Source: Altibacter sp.
GTDB taxonomy: Bacteria > Bacteroidota > Bacteroidia > Flavobacteriales > Flavobacteriaceae
NCBI GenBank assembly: GCA_002696485.1
Contig: NZTP01000066.1
Coordinates: forward strand, 62,001-126,000
DNA: 64,000 nt
Reading direction: 5' to 3'
Positions 51,701 through 61,614 of this stretch are shown piece after piece; position 1 is the first letter of the stretch; each line of letters begins with the position of its first letter. The position numbers were made by a program, and so were the translations under genes. The notes under the pieces are model-generated. The model was not told the origin of the DNA. It searched no databases and worked only from the letters and a program-made list of their open reading frames with translations.

Positions 51701-53779
51701 ATGCTAAACAAAAAATTAATCTCCCCATCAAGTATCGCAGTTATCGGGGCTTCCAATGATGTGAAGAAGCCGGGAGGGAAAATGCTTAAGAATATTTTGG
51801 ATGGAGGCTTTAAGGGAAACCTTTGTGTCGTCAATCCTAAAGAAGAAAAAGTACAGGGAGTACACAGTTTTCCCAATGTAGGATCCCTTCCAAATATCGA
51901 TCTTGCGATCCTTGCCATTCCTGCCCGACATTGTTTAGAAGCAGTGACCGTTTTGGCAGAGCAAAAAAATACGAAGGCCTTTATAATTATTTCGGCGGGA
52001 TTTGGTGAAGCCGATGCGGTCGGGGCATCCTTGGAGCGTCGTATCACTGAGATTGTAGAAAAGGTCGAGGGCTGTTTAATAGGTCCTAATTGTATTGGTG
52101 TGATCACAGAATACTATAAAGGCGTGTTTACCTCGCCAATTCCCAAATATGATTCAAGTGGTTGTGATCTAATCTCCGGGTCGGGTGCTACGGCAGTATT
52201 CATTATGGAAGCGGGAATGGCTTTAGGAGTTACATTTGCGAATGTTTTTTCGGTTGGTAATGGGGCGCAAACAAGCATAGAAGATGTATTGGAGTATATG
52301 GATCGCAACTATAATCCGGCTACCGATGCTCCCATTAAGCTTCTATATTTAGAGACTATAAAAGATCCCGAAAAACTCCGAAGACACGCTGCTTCTCTTA
52401 TTAAAAAAGGAGTAAGGATCGCTGCAATTAAAGCCGGAAGTACCACAGAAGGAAGCAGAGCGGCAACTTCGCATACAGGTGCCTTGGCAAATAGCGACAT
52501 GACAGTACGGGCATTATTCAATAAGGCCGGAATAGTATATTGCAGCAGCAGAGAAGAATTATTGAGTGTAGCTTCTATCTTTAAATATAAAAAGTTAAAA
52601 GGAAAGAACATTGCCATTATAACACATGCCGGCGGCTCGGCAGTTATGTTGGCCGATGCCCTATCCAAAGGCGGATTAAGTGTTCCGGTTATAGAAGGAC
52701 AAGAAGCTGAAAAATTAAAAAGCTACTTATACCCGGGATCTTCGGTTGGTAACCCTATTGATTTCCTCGCTACAGGAACAGCCGAACAATTAGGTATCAT
52801 TATAGATTATTGTGAACATAAATTTGATATAATCGACGCCATGGTGGTAGTTTTTGGGAGCCCGGGTCTGTTGGACGTGGAGAATGTGTACAACGTTCTG
52901 GGTGTTAAACTGGATGTTTGCAAAAAACCTATATTTCCCGTTTTACCTTCCGTAATAAATGCCCGGCGTGAAATTAGCCGGTTCATTGCGCAGGGGCATA
53001 TCAATTTTCCGGATGAAGTTGTTCTGGGAAAAGCATTGGCTCAAGTTTATAAAACCCCTCAGCCATCTACTGAAACAATTGTTCTTCCTTCAATAGACCT
53101 TAAAAACATTAGAAAAATTATTGAACAAAACCCATCGGGATACTTAACTGCAAGTGATACTGAAGCGCTACTAAAAGCCGCCAACATCCCGCATGTTCCC
53201 ACTATAGTTGAAAATACAAAAGCAGCACTGCTTTTAAAATTAGATGCGTTCGATTTTCCCATTGTAATGAAAGTAGTAGGACCCCTTCACAAGTCTGACA
53301 TAAAAGGCGTGCTAATAAATATCGCTTCGGTAGCGGAAGCTTCTGATGCTTTTGATCAATTGATGAACATTGATAACGCAACAGCTGTAATGGCACAACC
53401 GCAATTAGCCGGTTTAGAGCTTTTTGTTGGTGTAGCAAAAGAAGCAGGGTTTCCCCATACCATAATTTGTGGTTTAGGAGGAATCTTTATTGAAATTCTC
53501 AACGATGTGGCGGCCGGATTAGCTCCTATTTCAGAAAAAGAAGCAAGAGCAATGCTTCAATCGCTGCGTGGTTATAAATTATTGCAGGGTGTTCGGGGTA
53601 AGGACGGAATCAACGAAGCTGCTTTCATAGCTATAATCCAACGTATTTCGGCACTTGTTCAGATCGCTCCGGAAATAACAGAAATGGACATTAATCCGTT
53701 GATTGGAAATCCAAAGGACCTTGTTGCGGTAGATGTTCGTATCAAAATTGAAAAAACAGTAGTTTCCGTAGCGAACTAA
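51701..53779 (+). CDS. ADP-forming acyl-CoA synthetase (acetate-CoA ligase type)
   Basis: A 692-residue fused alpha-beta enzyme that would make ATP from acetyl-CoA or a similar acyl-CoA, ADP and phosphate. Residues 1-460 are the alpha part: CoA-binding SIAVIGASNDVKKPGG, GPNCIGVI, and the phosphorylated histidine H258 in SHTGALANSD. Residues about 480-692 are the ATP-grasp beta part (FPIVMKVVGPLHKSDIKGV, ICGLGGIFIEILNDVA, EMDINPLI). Such enzymes are typical of fermenting archaea and anaerobic bacteria. An FNR-type promoter precedes it. It converges with norF with 2 bases between the stops. Confidence 0.92.
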   Translation: MLNKKLISPSSIAVIGASNDVKKPGGKMLKNILDGGFKGNLCVVNPKEEKVQGVHSFPNVGSLPNIDLAILAIPARHCLEAVTVLAEQKNTKAFIIISAGFGEADAVGASLERRITEIVEKVEGCLIGPNCIGVITEYYKGVFTSPIPKYDSSGCDLISGSGATAVFIMEAGMALGVTFANVFSVGNGAQTSIEDVLEYMDRNYNPATDAPIKLLYLETIKDPEKLRRHAASLIKKGVRIAAIKAGSTTEGSRAATSHTGALANSDMTVRALFNKAGIVYCSSREELLSVASIFKYKKLKGKNIAIITHAGGSAVMLADALSKGGLSVPVIEGQEAEKLKSYLYPGSSVGNPIDFLATGTAEQLGIIIDYCEHKFDIIDAMVVVFGSPGLLDVENVYNVLGVKLDVCKKPIFPVLPSVINARREISRFIAQGHINFPDEVVLGKALAQVYKTPQPSTETIVLPSIDLKNIRKIIEQNPSGYLTASDTEALLKAANIPHVPTIVENTKAALLLKLDAFDFPIVMKVVGPLHKSDIKGVLINIASVAEASDAFDQLMNIDNATAVMAQPQLAGLELFVGVAKEAGFPHTIICGLGGIFIEILNDVAAGLAPISEKEARAMLQSLRGYKLLQGVRGKDGINEAAFIAIIQRISALVQIAPEITEMDINPLIGNPKDLVAVDVRIKIEKTVVSVAN

Positions 53780-53781
53780 TC

Positions 53782-54015
53782 CTAAAGAAGTAAAAGAATT
53801 ACGCAAATTAGAAGCGTAAAACCTATTATGAGCACCTGCCAGAACAGGTGTGCCTTTTTCAGTTCCATGAAATTTAACGCGACACCAATAATCTTAAAAA
53901 TCGCTAAGCCTAGAATAATTGCGGCTATATAATCTTTCACAAATTGCGATAGGATCACAGAGATACCTGTGAGTGCCAAAAGAATTATCCATGTAATATT
54001 AATTGTTCTTTCCAT
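53782..54015 (-). CDS. norF: NorF-like subunit IV protein
   Basis: A 77-residue protein with three hydrophobic helices (about 5-20, 27-45, 57-77) of the cytochrome c oxidase subunit IV type: ALNFMELKKAHLFWQVLIIGF. In nor clusters this is NorF, whose role is auxiliary. The ATG at 54015 starts MERTINITWI; the longer frame (to 54057) would overlap norE. It is the last gene of the norQDEF unit. Confidence 0.82.
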   Translation of the reverse strand: MERTINITWIILLALTGISVILSQFVKDYIAAIILGLAIFKIIGVALNFMELKKAHLFWQVLIIGFTLLICVILLLL

Positions 54016-54017
54016 AA

Positions 54018-54602
54018 TTAATACAGCAAATAAATAACAGGGAACAACAATAGCCATATTAGATCACAAAGATGCCAAAACGCGCCGGCAGCTTCAAAAT
54101 CATCAAGTTGTATACGTTCCGGGTTTTTACGAAGCCCTAAAAGCATGGTTCCTAGTATCACCAAGCCTACAAATACGTGTATCACATGGAACAAGGTGAG
54201 CATCCAATAATATGAAAAGAATGTATTGAATCCCATGGTAAGACCTGCGTCTACTTTATCATAATACTCTATTCCCTTTATTACGATAAATAGTAAGCCT
54301 CCCAGCATACTGCCTACCAAAAATAGTCTGCTCTTAGCAAAATTCCCCTTTCTAAAAAAGTGTAGGGATTGCGCCATGGACCATCCGCTACTCAACAAAA
54401 CTATTGTATTGATAGTGCCTAAAGACCGATCAAGAAGCAATCTTGATGCATGAAATAACTCCGGCATATCAGAAGCGTGAATACCCATAAATACGAGAGC
54501 AATCCCAAAAGTGATAAGTTCCAAATAGATAATTATCCAAAGTAAGATTCCCCCGGGAGGATAATACAGGTTTTTGTAGTTTATTATTTGCGTACGCGCC
54601 AC
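54018..54602 (-). CDS. norE: NorE-like cytochrome c oxidase subunit III protein
   Basis: A 194-residue protein with five membrane helices of the heme-copper oxidase subunit III family: PPGGILLWIIIYLELITFG at the start, STMMLS-like NTIVLLSSGWSMAQSLHFFRKG, and LFHVIHVFVGLVILGTMLLGL with the WHLCDLIWLLLFPVIYLLY end. NorE supports NO reductase activity in other denitrifiers. It is 4 bases from norD. Confidence 0.9.
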   Translation of the reverse strand: MARTQIINYKNLYYPPGGILLWIIIYLELITFGIALVFMGIHASDMPELFHASRLLLDRSLGTINTIVLLSSGWSMAQSLHFFRKGNFAKSRLFLVGSMLGGLLFIVIKGIEYYDKVDAGLTMGFNTFFSYYWMLTLFHVIHVFVGLVILGTMLLGLRKNPERIQLDDFEAAGAFWHLCDLIWLLLFPVIYLLY

Positions 54603-54606
54603 TATG

Positions 54607-56385
54607 CTAGTTTTGATGTTTTATTTTATCGTATAATTTAACCAACGCCTCTAATAATGCTACCGGTGTGGTTAAGACTTGGTAGTGATTTTGCCCAAAC
54701 ATTTGCGGCAGGTAGTATTTTGCTTGTGCCTCTATTGCCAAAGCGTAAGAGTTTATACCTTGTTGATTCAATTCCCTCAATGCCTGTTTCACATCCTGTA
54801 TCCCATACGTTCCTTCGTATTTATCGTAATCGTTGGGTTTTCCGTCAGAAAGCAAGATCACCCACTTATTTTTAGAGTTTCGTGATTCCAACAGTGCGCC
54901 GGAGTGCCTTAGAGCAGTTCCTATTCGCGTATATCCACACGGCTCAACAGCTCCAACCCTGTGTTTCGCCTTATTCCATTCTTCATCAAACCCCTTTAGC
55001 GTTATATAGGTGCTGTGGTTCCTGGTCTTGGAATAAAAACAATCAATGGAAAAATCCACTTTAAATTCTACCAAAATTTCCCCAAAAATAATGGAGACCT
55101 GTTTTTCCACATCGATCACCTTGTTTCCGGCGGCATATCCATCGCTGGAGAGACTGCTATCCAATAAGATAAGAATGGACAAATCCTTTTCTTTTTTTCG
55201 TTTTGAAAGATATATTTTATCTGAAGGTGTATGACCCGAATGAACATCTACAAACAGATCTGTAACAGCATCCAGATCGAGTTCTTCACCATCGGTTTGC
55301 CGCCGTTGTTGCCGGTATTTATTATTTACCGATGTAAGCATTTTACGAACTCCCATCAAGGTGGACGTGTGAAGCTTAAGTGTTTGTTTGTAATAATCGC
55401 TATTGGTTTCCGCTTGGATTTTAGGATATACCTTACAAAAATTAGGTTTATACGTACGTTTGTTATAATCCCACTCATCATACGAAAAATACTGTGCTTC
55501 CGTAAGGATCTCTGCACTTTCTGAAATAGTTGTATTTTCAATAAATTCGGCTTGATAGATCGAATGTGTAGGGTCATCGACCCGTACCGTATTTTTCATG
55601 TGTAAATCTTCCAAGGCGTTGGCATGCTCGTCCAGATCATCGTCGCCGTCAAAATCACGCCAGCCTCCTTCCCATTCTTCAGCAGTTTCCACTTTTTCAA
55701 AATTATGAGTGAGCACATAATCTTCCTGAGCCTTTTTATCTATTTCCAGAGAGACGATCTCTTCTACGGCATTGGCTTTTAGAATGGTATTGATCTCATC
55801 TTGGATAGCTGTTTTTACTTTTTCTGAAATATTCTGAAGTGCTTTCTTCTTGGTCACTTCGGGATCGTTCTGCATCCACTTTCCGTAGAGAAACGTATAA
55901 TCAGCCTTCATTTTTTCTGAAGCTTTTTTCTGAAAAAGTTCCAACAATGCATCGTGAACCGGCTCTACCATTGGGAATTGGTGAAAAAGTTCTGCTAACA
56001 CCATTTCCGAAGTATCCAACGCATTCTCCCGAGCCTCTTCCAGTGTGTGCTCCTGTTCCGACATATAATTGAGTTGTAAATCCATTTGAATGGACAGATA
56101 TAGCACGCGGTAGAGATAAAAACTGGTGTTTTGAGCCGTTGTCTCGAATAGCGCGAAGCGTTCAGGTAGAAAGAAATTGGTATTCTTATACCCCCCTTCC
56201 CGTTCGGCGGGATAGATCTCTATGGAAACTCCCGTAATTGCCCTGGCAATAAGGGCAAGGCGGGGTTTTATTTCCTCCAACTTTACGGCATACGCAATTG
56301 AATCCTTGGCGTTCTTCTTCCGGGTTTTAAGGAATTTAGCAACTTTCGAAAATAGAAATTCATCTGGTTCGAACATAGAAAACAC
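54607..56385 (-). CDS. norD: NO reductase activation protein NorD
   Basis: A 592-residue cytoplasmic protein. The N-terminal 380 residues are helical and acidic in part; a von Willebrand A domain follows (about 390-585) with the MIDAS motif DSSLS in ILILLDSSLSSDGYAAGN, a threonine in GYTRIGTALRHSG and LLSDGKPNDYDKY. NorD works with NorQ to activate NorCB, probably by inserting the non-heme iron. It is 2 bases from norQ. Confidence 0.95.
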   Translation of the reverse strand: MFSMFEPDEFLFSKVAKFLKTRKKNAKDSIAYAVKLEEIKPRLALIARAITGVSIEIYPAEREGGYKNTNFFLPERFALFETTAQNTSFYLYRVLYLSIQMDLQLNYMSEQEHTLEEARENALDTSEMVLAELFHQFPMVEPVHDALLELFQKKASEKMKADYTFLYGKWMQNDPEVTKKKALQNISEKVKTAIQDEINTILKANAVEEIVSLEIDKKAQEDYVLTHNFEKVETAEEWEGGWRDFDGDDDLDEHANALEDLHMKNTVRVDDPTHSIYQAEFIENTTISESAEILTEAQYFSYDEWDYNKRTYKPNFCKVYPKIQAETNSDYYKQTLKLHTSTLMGVRKMLTSVNNKYRQQRRQTDGEELDLDAVTDLFVDVHSGHTPSDKIYLSKRKKEKDLSILILLDSSLSSDGYAAGNKVIDVEKQVSIIFGEILVEFKVDFSIDCFYSKTRNHSTYITLKGFDEEWNKAKHRVGAVEPCGYTRIGTALRHSGALLESRNSKNKWVILLSDGKPNDYDKYEGTYGIQDVKQALRELNQQGINSYALAIEAQAKYYLPQMFGQNHYQVLTTPVALLEALVKLYDKIKHQN

Positions 56386-56387
56386 AT

Positions 56388-57227
56388 TTAGATCATAAGA
56401 TCACACAAGTCTGAAAGGGCTTCTGTAATCTCTAAATCGTCGGTGAGCGGTTCAATCACTGCAACACGTACCGATAGGCGTTTGGGTAAACCGGAACCAA
56501 TTAGTTTTGCCGCATCCACAAGTAATCGCGTCGAAACAGTTTCTGTAAGACCTAGTTCTGTAAGGTTGCGGATTTTGTTAGCGATGTGAACCAGTTTTTT
56601 TGCGATCGGCCTATCGATCCCGGTTTCAATGGTAACGATTTCCGCTTCATCCTGAGGATTGGGATATTTGAAAGGAATCGCTACAAAACGTTGTCTAGTG
56701 GAGGGTTTCAGCTCCTTGAAACCTTTTTGATACCCGGGGTTAAAAGAAGCCACCAGCATAAAATCCGGGTGCGCCGAGATCGTAATTCCCAATTTATCAA
56801 TATGGAGTTCTTTACGGTGATCGGTAAGTGAATGGATGGCGACGATTACATCGGGACGCGCTTCGGCTATTTCATCTAAATACAATATAGCGCCTTCTTT
56901 TATGGCACGTGTTAATGGCCCATCGATCCATATTGTTTCGGCTCCTTTAATTATGTAACGCCCTATAAGATCTGTTGAAGAAGTTTCTTCATGACAGGAA
57001 ATGGTAATCAGCGGACGTTCGACTTCATGAGCCATAAATTCGACAAAGCGGGTCTTTCCTGTCCCGGTAGGACCTTTAAGAAGTAAAGGTAGTTTATTGA
57101 TAAAAGCTTGTCTAAAAACATCCATTTCCTTGCCCGTTGCCTTATAAAAAGGTTGTTTCTGTTCCGGCTGTGAATTCTCGGGGGTAGTGATCGTTTTTTT
57201 TTCGTTTACTGAAGCAATGTTTGTCAT
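56388..57227 (-). CDS. norQ: NorQ AAA+ ATPase
   Basis: A 279-residue AAA+ ATPase of the CbbQ/NirQ/NorQ/GpvN family. Walker A is GPTGTGKT (52-59), Walker B AILYLDEIAEARPDV, sensor 1 in LVASFNPGYQKGFKELKPSTRQRF, and the family's C-terminal domain starts near LTELGLTETVSTRLLVDAAKLI. It forms the motor for NorD. It leads the norQDEF unit, 105 bases downstream of the norB stop. Confidence 0.96.
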   Translation of the reverse strand: MTNIASVNEKKTITTPENSQPEQKQPFYKATGKEMDVFRQAFINKLPLLLKGPTGTGKTRFVEFMAHEVERPLITISCHEETSSTDLIGRYIIKGAETIWIDGPLTRAIKEGAILYLDEIAEARPDVIVAIHSLTDHRKELHIDKLGITISAHPDFMLVASFNPGYQKGFKELKPSTRQRFVAIPFKYPNPQDEAEIVTIETGIDRPIAKKLVHIANKIRNLTELGLTETVSTRLLVDAAKLIGSGLPKRLSVRVAVIEPLTDDLEITEALSDLCDLMI

Positions 57228-57332
57228 ATTGTATATTTTAAAAAAAGGCCCAAATTAATTATCGCATTGAAAGGAGACATTTTAGGTTTAGGTATATTGA
57301 TAATTATCTCAAGCCTTTTTAAGTCAATAATT

Positions 57333-58673
57333 CTATCCATCTATCTTTTGGAGTGCTTCGTTATTGGGACGTCCATGTTTCACGAAGTCTATAATGTATG
57401 TCGTTATTCCTACGGCGAACAAGGTTGCGCAAAGTATGAGCACGACAAAGTGAATACTAATCTCTTCTTGTACTTCCATAAAATCCATCTTAAATTTTCG
57501 TTCCAAATAAACTTGAGCAACTCCTGCAACACCAAACGCTACCGTCATCCCGATCATGCCAATATTGGCCGTCCAAAAAGCGAGTCGGCCTCGTACTCCG
57601 TCGTATAATTTGCGACCTGTCATATTTGGAAGCGAATAACTTATAATGGCCAGAACGATCATAGCGTAAGCACCCCAAAAAGCAAGATGCCCATGCATGG
57701 CAGTAACTAGTGTACCATGTGTATAAATGTTGGTTTGTGGCAGCGTATGAGCAAAACCTAATAGTCCCGCTCCAACAAAAGATACAATTGCAGAGCCCAG
57801 GGTCCAAAAAAGAGCAATTTTATTTGGATGCTTCTTTTCGCCTTTTCGGTACATATTAACAGCAAACAATGCCATGGCAAGGAATGCCAACGGTTCTAAG
57901 GCCGAAAATATACCCCCAACAATGATCCAGATCTTATTCACACCAATATAATAATAGTGATGACCTGTTCCTAAGATACCCGATAGGAAAGTAAGTCCTA
58001 CGATCACATAAAGCCATTTTTCAATCACCTCTCGGTCAACCCCCGTTAATTTAATTAAGAGGAATGAGAGAATACCTCCCATGATTAATTCCCATACACC
58101 TTCAACCCATAAGTGGACAACCCACCAACGGAAAAAGGAATCTGTCACCTGACTGTCGAACGGAAGCATTCCGGGTAAGTATAACAAGGCAGCAAATAGC
58201 AATCCCATTGTAAGCACCAGAGCCGTGGTTGTCTTTCGTTTACCTTTAAAAAGGGTGATTAAGATCAAGGTTAGGAACAATAGAACATTTACAACAACAA
58301 GATAATCCAGTTGCCGTGGTATTTCAAGGAATTTACGTCCTTCCCACCAATTGAAGTGATACCCAACAATAGCGGTTACCCCTACTAGAGCAAGAGAGAT
58401 AAGTTGCACATAAGCTAATTTTACACTTACAAGCTCACGCTGGGCTTCTTCGGGGATAATATAATATGCTGCTCCCATAAAACCTGATAACAGCCAAACT
58501 ACCAATAGGTTTGTGTGAACAGCTCTTGCTGTATTGAATGGAATAAACTCATGTAAGCCATCCATGCCAATTCTGGCAAAACCCATAATGAAGCCGTATG
58601 TAAGTTGTAAAACGAGGAGTAGCATGGACAATGCAAAGAACCAATACGCTACTTTTTGCGATTTGTATTTCAT
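57333..58673 (-). CDS. norB: Nitric oxide reductase subunit B (cNorB)
   Basis: A 446-residue, twelve-helix protein with every cNorB residue in place: H53 (low-spin heme), FeB ligands H187, H238 and H239, E191 and E195 of HLWVEGVWE, the b3 ligand H327 and the second low-spin ligand H329. Spacings of 51 and 89 residues equal those of Pseudomonas NorB. It reduces 2 NO to N2O. It follows norC by 10 bases. Confidence 0.97.
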   Translation of the reverse strand: MKYKSQKVAYWFFALSMLLLVLQLTYGFIMGFARIGMDGLHEFIPFNTARAVHTNLLVVWLLSGFMGAAYYIIPEEAQRELVSVKLAYVQLISLALVGVTAIVGYHFNWWEGRKFLEIPRQLDYLVVVNVLLFLTLILITLFKGKRKTTTALVLTMGLLFAALLYLPGMLPFDSQVTDSFFRWWVVHLWVEGVWELIMGGILSFLLIKLTGVDREVIEKWLYVIVGLTFLSGILGTGHHYYYIGVNKIWIIVGGIFSALEPLAFLAMALFAVNMYRKGEKKHPNKIALFWTLGSAIVSFVGAGLLGFAHTLPQTNIYTHGTLVTAMHGHLAFWGAYAMIVLAIISYSLPNMTGRKLYDGVRGRLAFWTANIGMIGMTVAFGVAGVAQVYLERKFKMDFMEVQEEISIHFVVLILCATLFAVGITTYIIDFVKHGRPNNEALQKIDG

Positions 58674-58683
58674 GATTTTTAGT

Positions 58684-59133
58684 TTAGTTTGTGTCTATTG
58701 ATTTTTCATCTTTCGCAAGGGGCGATACCACGCGATCAAAACCATTAAGGTCGATGTCGCCTATCCAATCCAAAAATGCGATTACATCCATAGCTTCTTC
58801 TTCAGAAAAACCATAGGCGACCATTTTCCGACCGTTGGGAGCCCATGGATTGGGTGTCATGAGAACCGCTTTCACGTATCCTTCCCCTCGTCTATCCATA
58901 ACTTTGGTGAGCTCGGGAGCGTAATAAGCCCCCTCTCCTAGAATAGTATGGCACCCCATACAATTGTTTGTTTCCCATATTTCTTTTCCACGCACTACGC
59001 TATCTGTAATAGCTTCGTAATTGGTTTGATCTTGGTCCTTACTGAAAGAGAAAATGGTGAGTCCGATGAACACTAAAAAAGTGACTAATGTCCCTCCGAG
59101 AAAAAAGGCTCGGGCTTGTTTTTTTGACAACAT
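58684..59133 (-). CDS. norC: Nitric oxide reductase subunit C (cNorC)
   Basis: A 149-residue protein with one anchor helix (about 10-30) and a heme c site, C58-C61-H62 (CMGCHTILGEGAYYAPEL). The axial methionine is probably in GRKMVAYGFSEEEA. It passes electrons to NorB. The promoter region has both an FNR-type box and the AAAAGAT palindrome. Confidence 0.96.
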   Translation of the reverse strand: MLSKKQARAFFLGGTLVTFLVFIGLTIFSFSKDQDQTNYEAITDSVVRGKEIWETNNCMGCHTILGEGAYYAPELTKVMDRRGEGYVKAVLMTPNPWAPNGRKMVAYGFSEEEAMDVIAFLDWIGDIDLNGFDRVVSPLAKDEKSIDTN

Positions 59134-59156
59134 AGAAATCGAGTTATTAAATTATA

Positions 59157-59176
59157 AAAAGACCTTTTTATCTTTT
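59157..59176. promoter_or_regulatory. Palindromic operator candidate on the norC start of transcription
   Basis: AAAAGAC-N6-ATCTTTT with one mismatch in the arms. On the coding strand it begins 2 bases after the -7-like element AATCTTTG, so a bound repressor would cover the transcription start. Confidence 0.65.
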
Positions 59177-59178
59177 TA

Positions 59179-59222
59179 CAAAGATTTGATATTTTTTAAG
59201 TTTTAAATTATGACTAAAATCA
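59179..59222 (-). promoter_or_regulatory. FNR/CRP-type box and -7-like element upstream of norC
   Basis: TGATTTTAGTCA on the coding strand (59211-59222), 24 bases, then AATCTTTG (59179-59186). The box is identical to the one upstream of nadA. Confidence 0.62.
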
Positions 59223-59278
59223 TTTCAGAAAATTTACTTTCAACTAAAAAGAATTGAAAGACCCAGTTTTCCTCACGA

Positions 59279-61150
59279 TTAATCGATGTTTGGATGGTGG
59301 GTTACTTGCTCCGCTGTCTTTGGACGTAATGAAGAAAGCACTCCTACTCTATGTTCATTGAGCGCATTCTTTCGATTTTGTTTGTGGTAGTGTCTTAAGC
59401 CATGTTCCCTTTGTCGTCCCGAACTAAAACTAGAAACGCGTTTCAAGTAACCGATCACTCTTGTAGCGTGGTCGACATCCACCGAACCGCATTTTGAACA
59501 GCTATAAAGCGTTCTTTTATCGATGTGTTCACAATCATTGCAAAGGGTGATCCTGATATTAAAGCAAAAATAATTACATCCGGCGGCGGCAGTAGCGTGA
59601 ATCAGTTTTACAAAGCCTTCTGCCGTTGGGGTTTCCTCTAGGTTAAGGTGGAGTGCGGAGCCTCCGTCGAGATATTGAATGATTTCTTTTCCGTGCAGAA
59701 TGATCTTATCCAATGAATTTGTTTGTTGATCTTCAACGACATAGAAATAAGAATTGTAACAATCCCTAGGAACAAAAAAACCATCCTCCCGATCCCATTT
59801 CGCGTTCTTTACCCCTAAATTCTCAGCCGGCACGAACTCTGTATTGAACATATACCCATAGGTTTCTTTGGCTGCTTTATTTTCGTTATAGATGGCTTTA
59901 AGATAGGTATTGACAAACTGTTTATAGGTACTGTTATTTTTAACTTCAATACCTAAACTTTCGGCCGCTTCTACCATCCCATTAATACCAATGGTTAAGA
60001 ATTGTTTGTCTAGCGAAATAAACCCTGCGTCATAGACAGGTAATAAGCCCGATGCCTCATATTCTTCAATTAACTTACGGTAGGCCACTTGGTATTGATG
60101 GACCTTTCGTACTTCTGTAACAATATCTGCTCCTTTTTGGATAAGTCTATTCATATTGAGGGTGATCACATTAATAGATCCTGTTGCAACGCCTCCGGCC
60201 CCTAAGGAATAACTAAAGGTATTATCACTTATCTCATTCCGAAGTCTGCAACAAGATGCCAAGCTGTCGGCGTTTTCAGATTGATAGATAAAAAAAGAAT
60301 TTCCTTCGCTTAACTCCTGTGCACACATAGTCGTAAATTCTGTATCCACAGGTGCTCCATTTTGCACCAACATCGCAGCCGTTACTACGGGAAAGGTGAG
60401 TACAGCCTTGTTTCGCTCTTCGTTGAACCATTTCATAAAAAAGGTTTGTAAGCGCTTTACACTCTCCCATTCAGGTCTTACCATATCCGGAAAGACAAAG
60501 GCTCCAAACATGCTGTTAAAATAGGCTTCGTCGTAGAGTGAAATATTCCAAAACACCGATTGGTAACCACGTGCCGCAGCGGGTTGATTTATCGCGTAGA
60601 CCACATGCTGAAGGTGATTCTCCACTGTTTTTGTATGTGTCGATACATAATTGGCGCCATAGTCTTTCTTCGCAAAGTGATCAAAATACAAGAGAAATTC
60701 TACGGTCGCTAACGCACCGGCAAATTGGGAACTCACTGCAAACACAAGATTAACGAACTCCCCGCAAAAACTTTCTAAGTGTTTTGGCGCCTTGCTCTCC
60801 CCTCCCATTTTAGTAAGTCCGTCAAGCAAAAAAGGATACATGCTTATACTTACACAATACGGTTTCAAAGAAGTCTCATCGTGGACATATATTTCATGGT
60901 TTTCAATTTGTCGCAGGTATTCTTTTGCACTAGCTTCTCCAAAAAGTTGCGAAATTTTACGCGCCACCAATGCCCTATTTACTTGAATATTGATGTCTTT
61001 ATTTAATTCGGCCTCCATAGTGGCAATATTCTTGGAGGTAACATTGGCATTGGCATCTACTTTAGAGCCATCGGCGGCATTAGAGGATTGAATGTACTGA
61101 TCAATAAAACTGATTTTTTTTGCCACCTGAGTATCGGTAAGTCGTATCAT
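59279..61150 (-). CDS. nrdD: Anaerobic ribonucleoside-triphosphate reductase
   Basis: A 623-residue class III ribonucleotide reductase. The active-site cysteine block is ADSLASCCRLRNEI, the zinc site is CNDC...CSKCG, and the glycyl radical is G567 in TRVIGYL. E. coli NrdD has about 710 residues with an ATP-cone at the N-terminus; no such cone is seen here, so dATP feedback through a cone is absent. About 30 extra residues follow the usual C-terminal end. It is the second gene of nrdG-nrdD and makes dNTPs without oxygen. Confidence 0.95.
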   Translation of the reverse strand: MIRLTDTQVAKKISFIDQYIQSSNAADGSKVDANANVTSKNIATMEAELNKDINIQVNRALVARKISQLFGEASAKEYLRQIENHEIYVHDETSLKPYCVSISMYPFLLDGLTKMGGESKAPKHLESFCGEFVNLVFAVSSQFAGALATVEFLLYFDHFAKKDYGANYVSTHTKTVENHLQHVVYAINQPAAARGYQSVFWNISLYDEAYFNSMFGAFVFPDMVRPEWESVKRLQTFFMKWFNEERNKAVLTFPVVTAAMLVQNGAPVDTEFTTMCAQELSEGNSFFIYQSENADSLASCCRLRNEISDNTFSYSLGAGGVATGSINVITLNMNRLIQKGADIVTEVRKVHQYQVAYRKLIEEYEASGLLPVYDAGFISLDKQFLTIGINGMVEAAESLGIEVKNNSTYKQFVNTYLKAIYNENKAAKETYGYMFNTEFVPAENLGVKNAKWDREDGFFVPRDCYNSYFYVVEDQQTNSLDKIILHGKEIIQYLDGGSALHLNLEETPTAEGFVKLIHATAAAGCNYFCFNIRITLCNDCEHIDKRTLYSCSKCGSVDVDHATRVIGYLKRVSSFSSGRQREHGLRHYHKQNRKNALNEHRVGVLSSLRPKTAEQVTHHPNID

Positions 61151-61154
61151 GTTA

Positions 61155-61604
61155 TTAGTTTTTGGTGAATAAATGATTGAGGTTTCTGTTGGTTTCTACT
61201 TCTATAAATCGCTGATTGGTTTGAGGGCTGTCAAGACCTCCCAATGTGGGATCCCATTTACCTGTCTTGATAAAATCCAACTGTTCCAAAAGCATCGTAT
61301 CTACGTTTTCCTCTCCGGTATAAAGACAGGTCTTATACCCTTCTCTCTTTGCTATTTTAAGAAGTTTTAGGAGCTTTTCTCCATGCCATTCCCCGCCCAT
61401 AAAAATGACACAGCTGGCAAAGCCCTTGTACCTATATACTGTCTGGGCAAACAACTTCTTAGTAAGGGGTGTCCCGTTACTTAGTTTCCAAAGGAAGGGA
61501 GAATGACAGCCGTCGCAACGTAACCGGCAGCCGGTAATGGAATAACACAAACTAATCTCCCCGGGAACTTCCTGTAAAACAACTTGAAAATCGTGATAAC
61601 GCAT
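61155..61604 (-). CDS. nrdG: Anaerobic ribonucleotide reductase activase
   Basis: A 149-residue radical SAM enzyme that forms the glycyl radical of NrdD. The cluster motif is CxxxCxxC in GCRLRCDGCHSPFLW, followed by GGEWHGEKLLKLLKIAK and YTGEENVD. It precedes nrdD by 4 bases, the reverse of the usual D-G order. The promoter carries the same AAAAGAT palindrome as norC and ric. Confidence 0.95.
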   Translation of the reverse strand: MRYHDFQVVLQEVPGEISLCYSITGCRLRCDGCHSPFLWKLSNGTPLTKKLFAQTVYRYKGFASCVIFMGGEWHGEKLLKLLKIAKREGYKTCLYTGEENVDTMLLEQLDFIKTGKWDPTLGGLDSPQTNQRFIEVETNRNLNHLFTKN

Positions 61605-61614
61605 ATTTAAGTAT

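Noticed and set aside
57298..57309. TGATAATTATCT, a near-match to the FNR-type box upstream of norQ
   Set aside because: One arm base is wrong and no -7-like octamer lies 22-24 bases downstream; the distance to the start (71 bases) is also outside the 43-61 range of most other sites.
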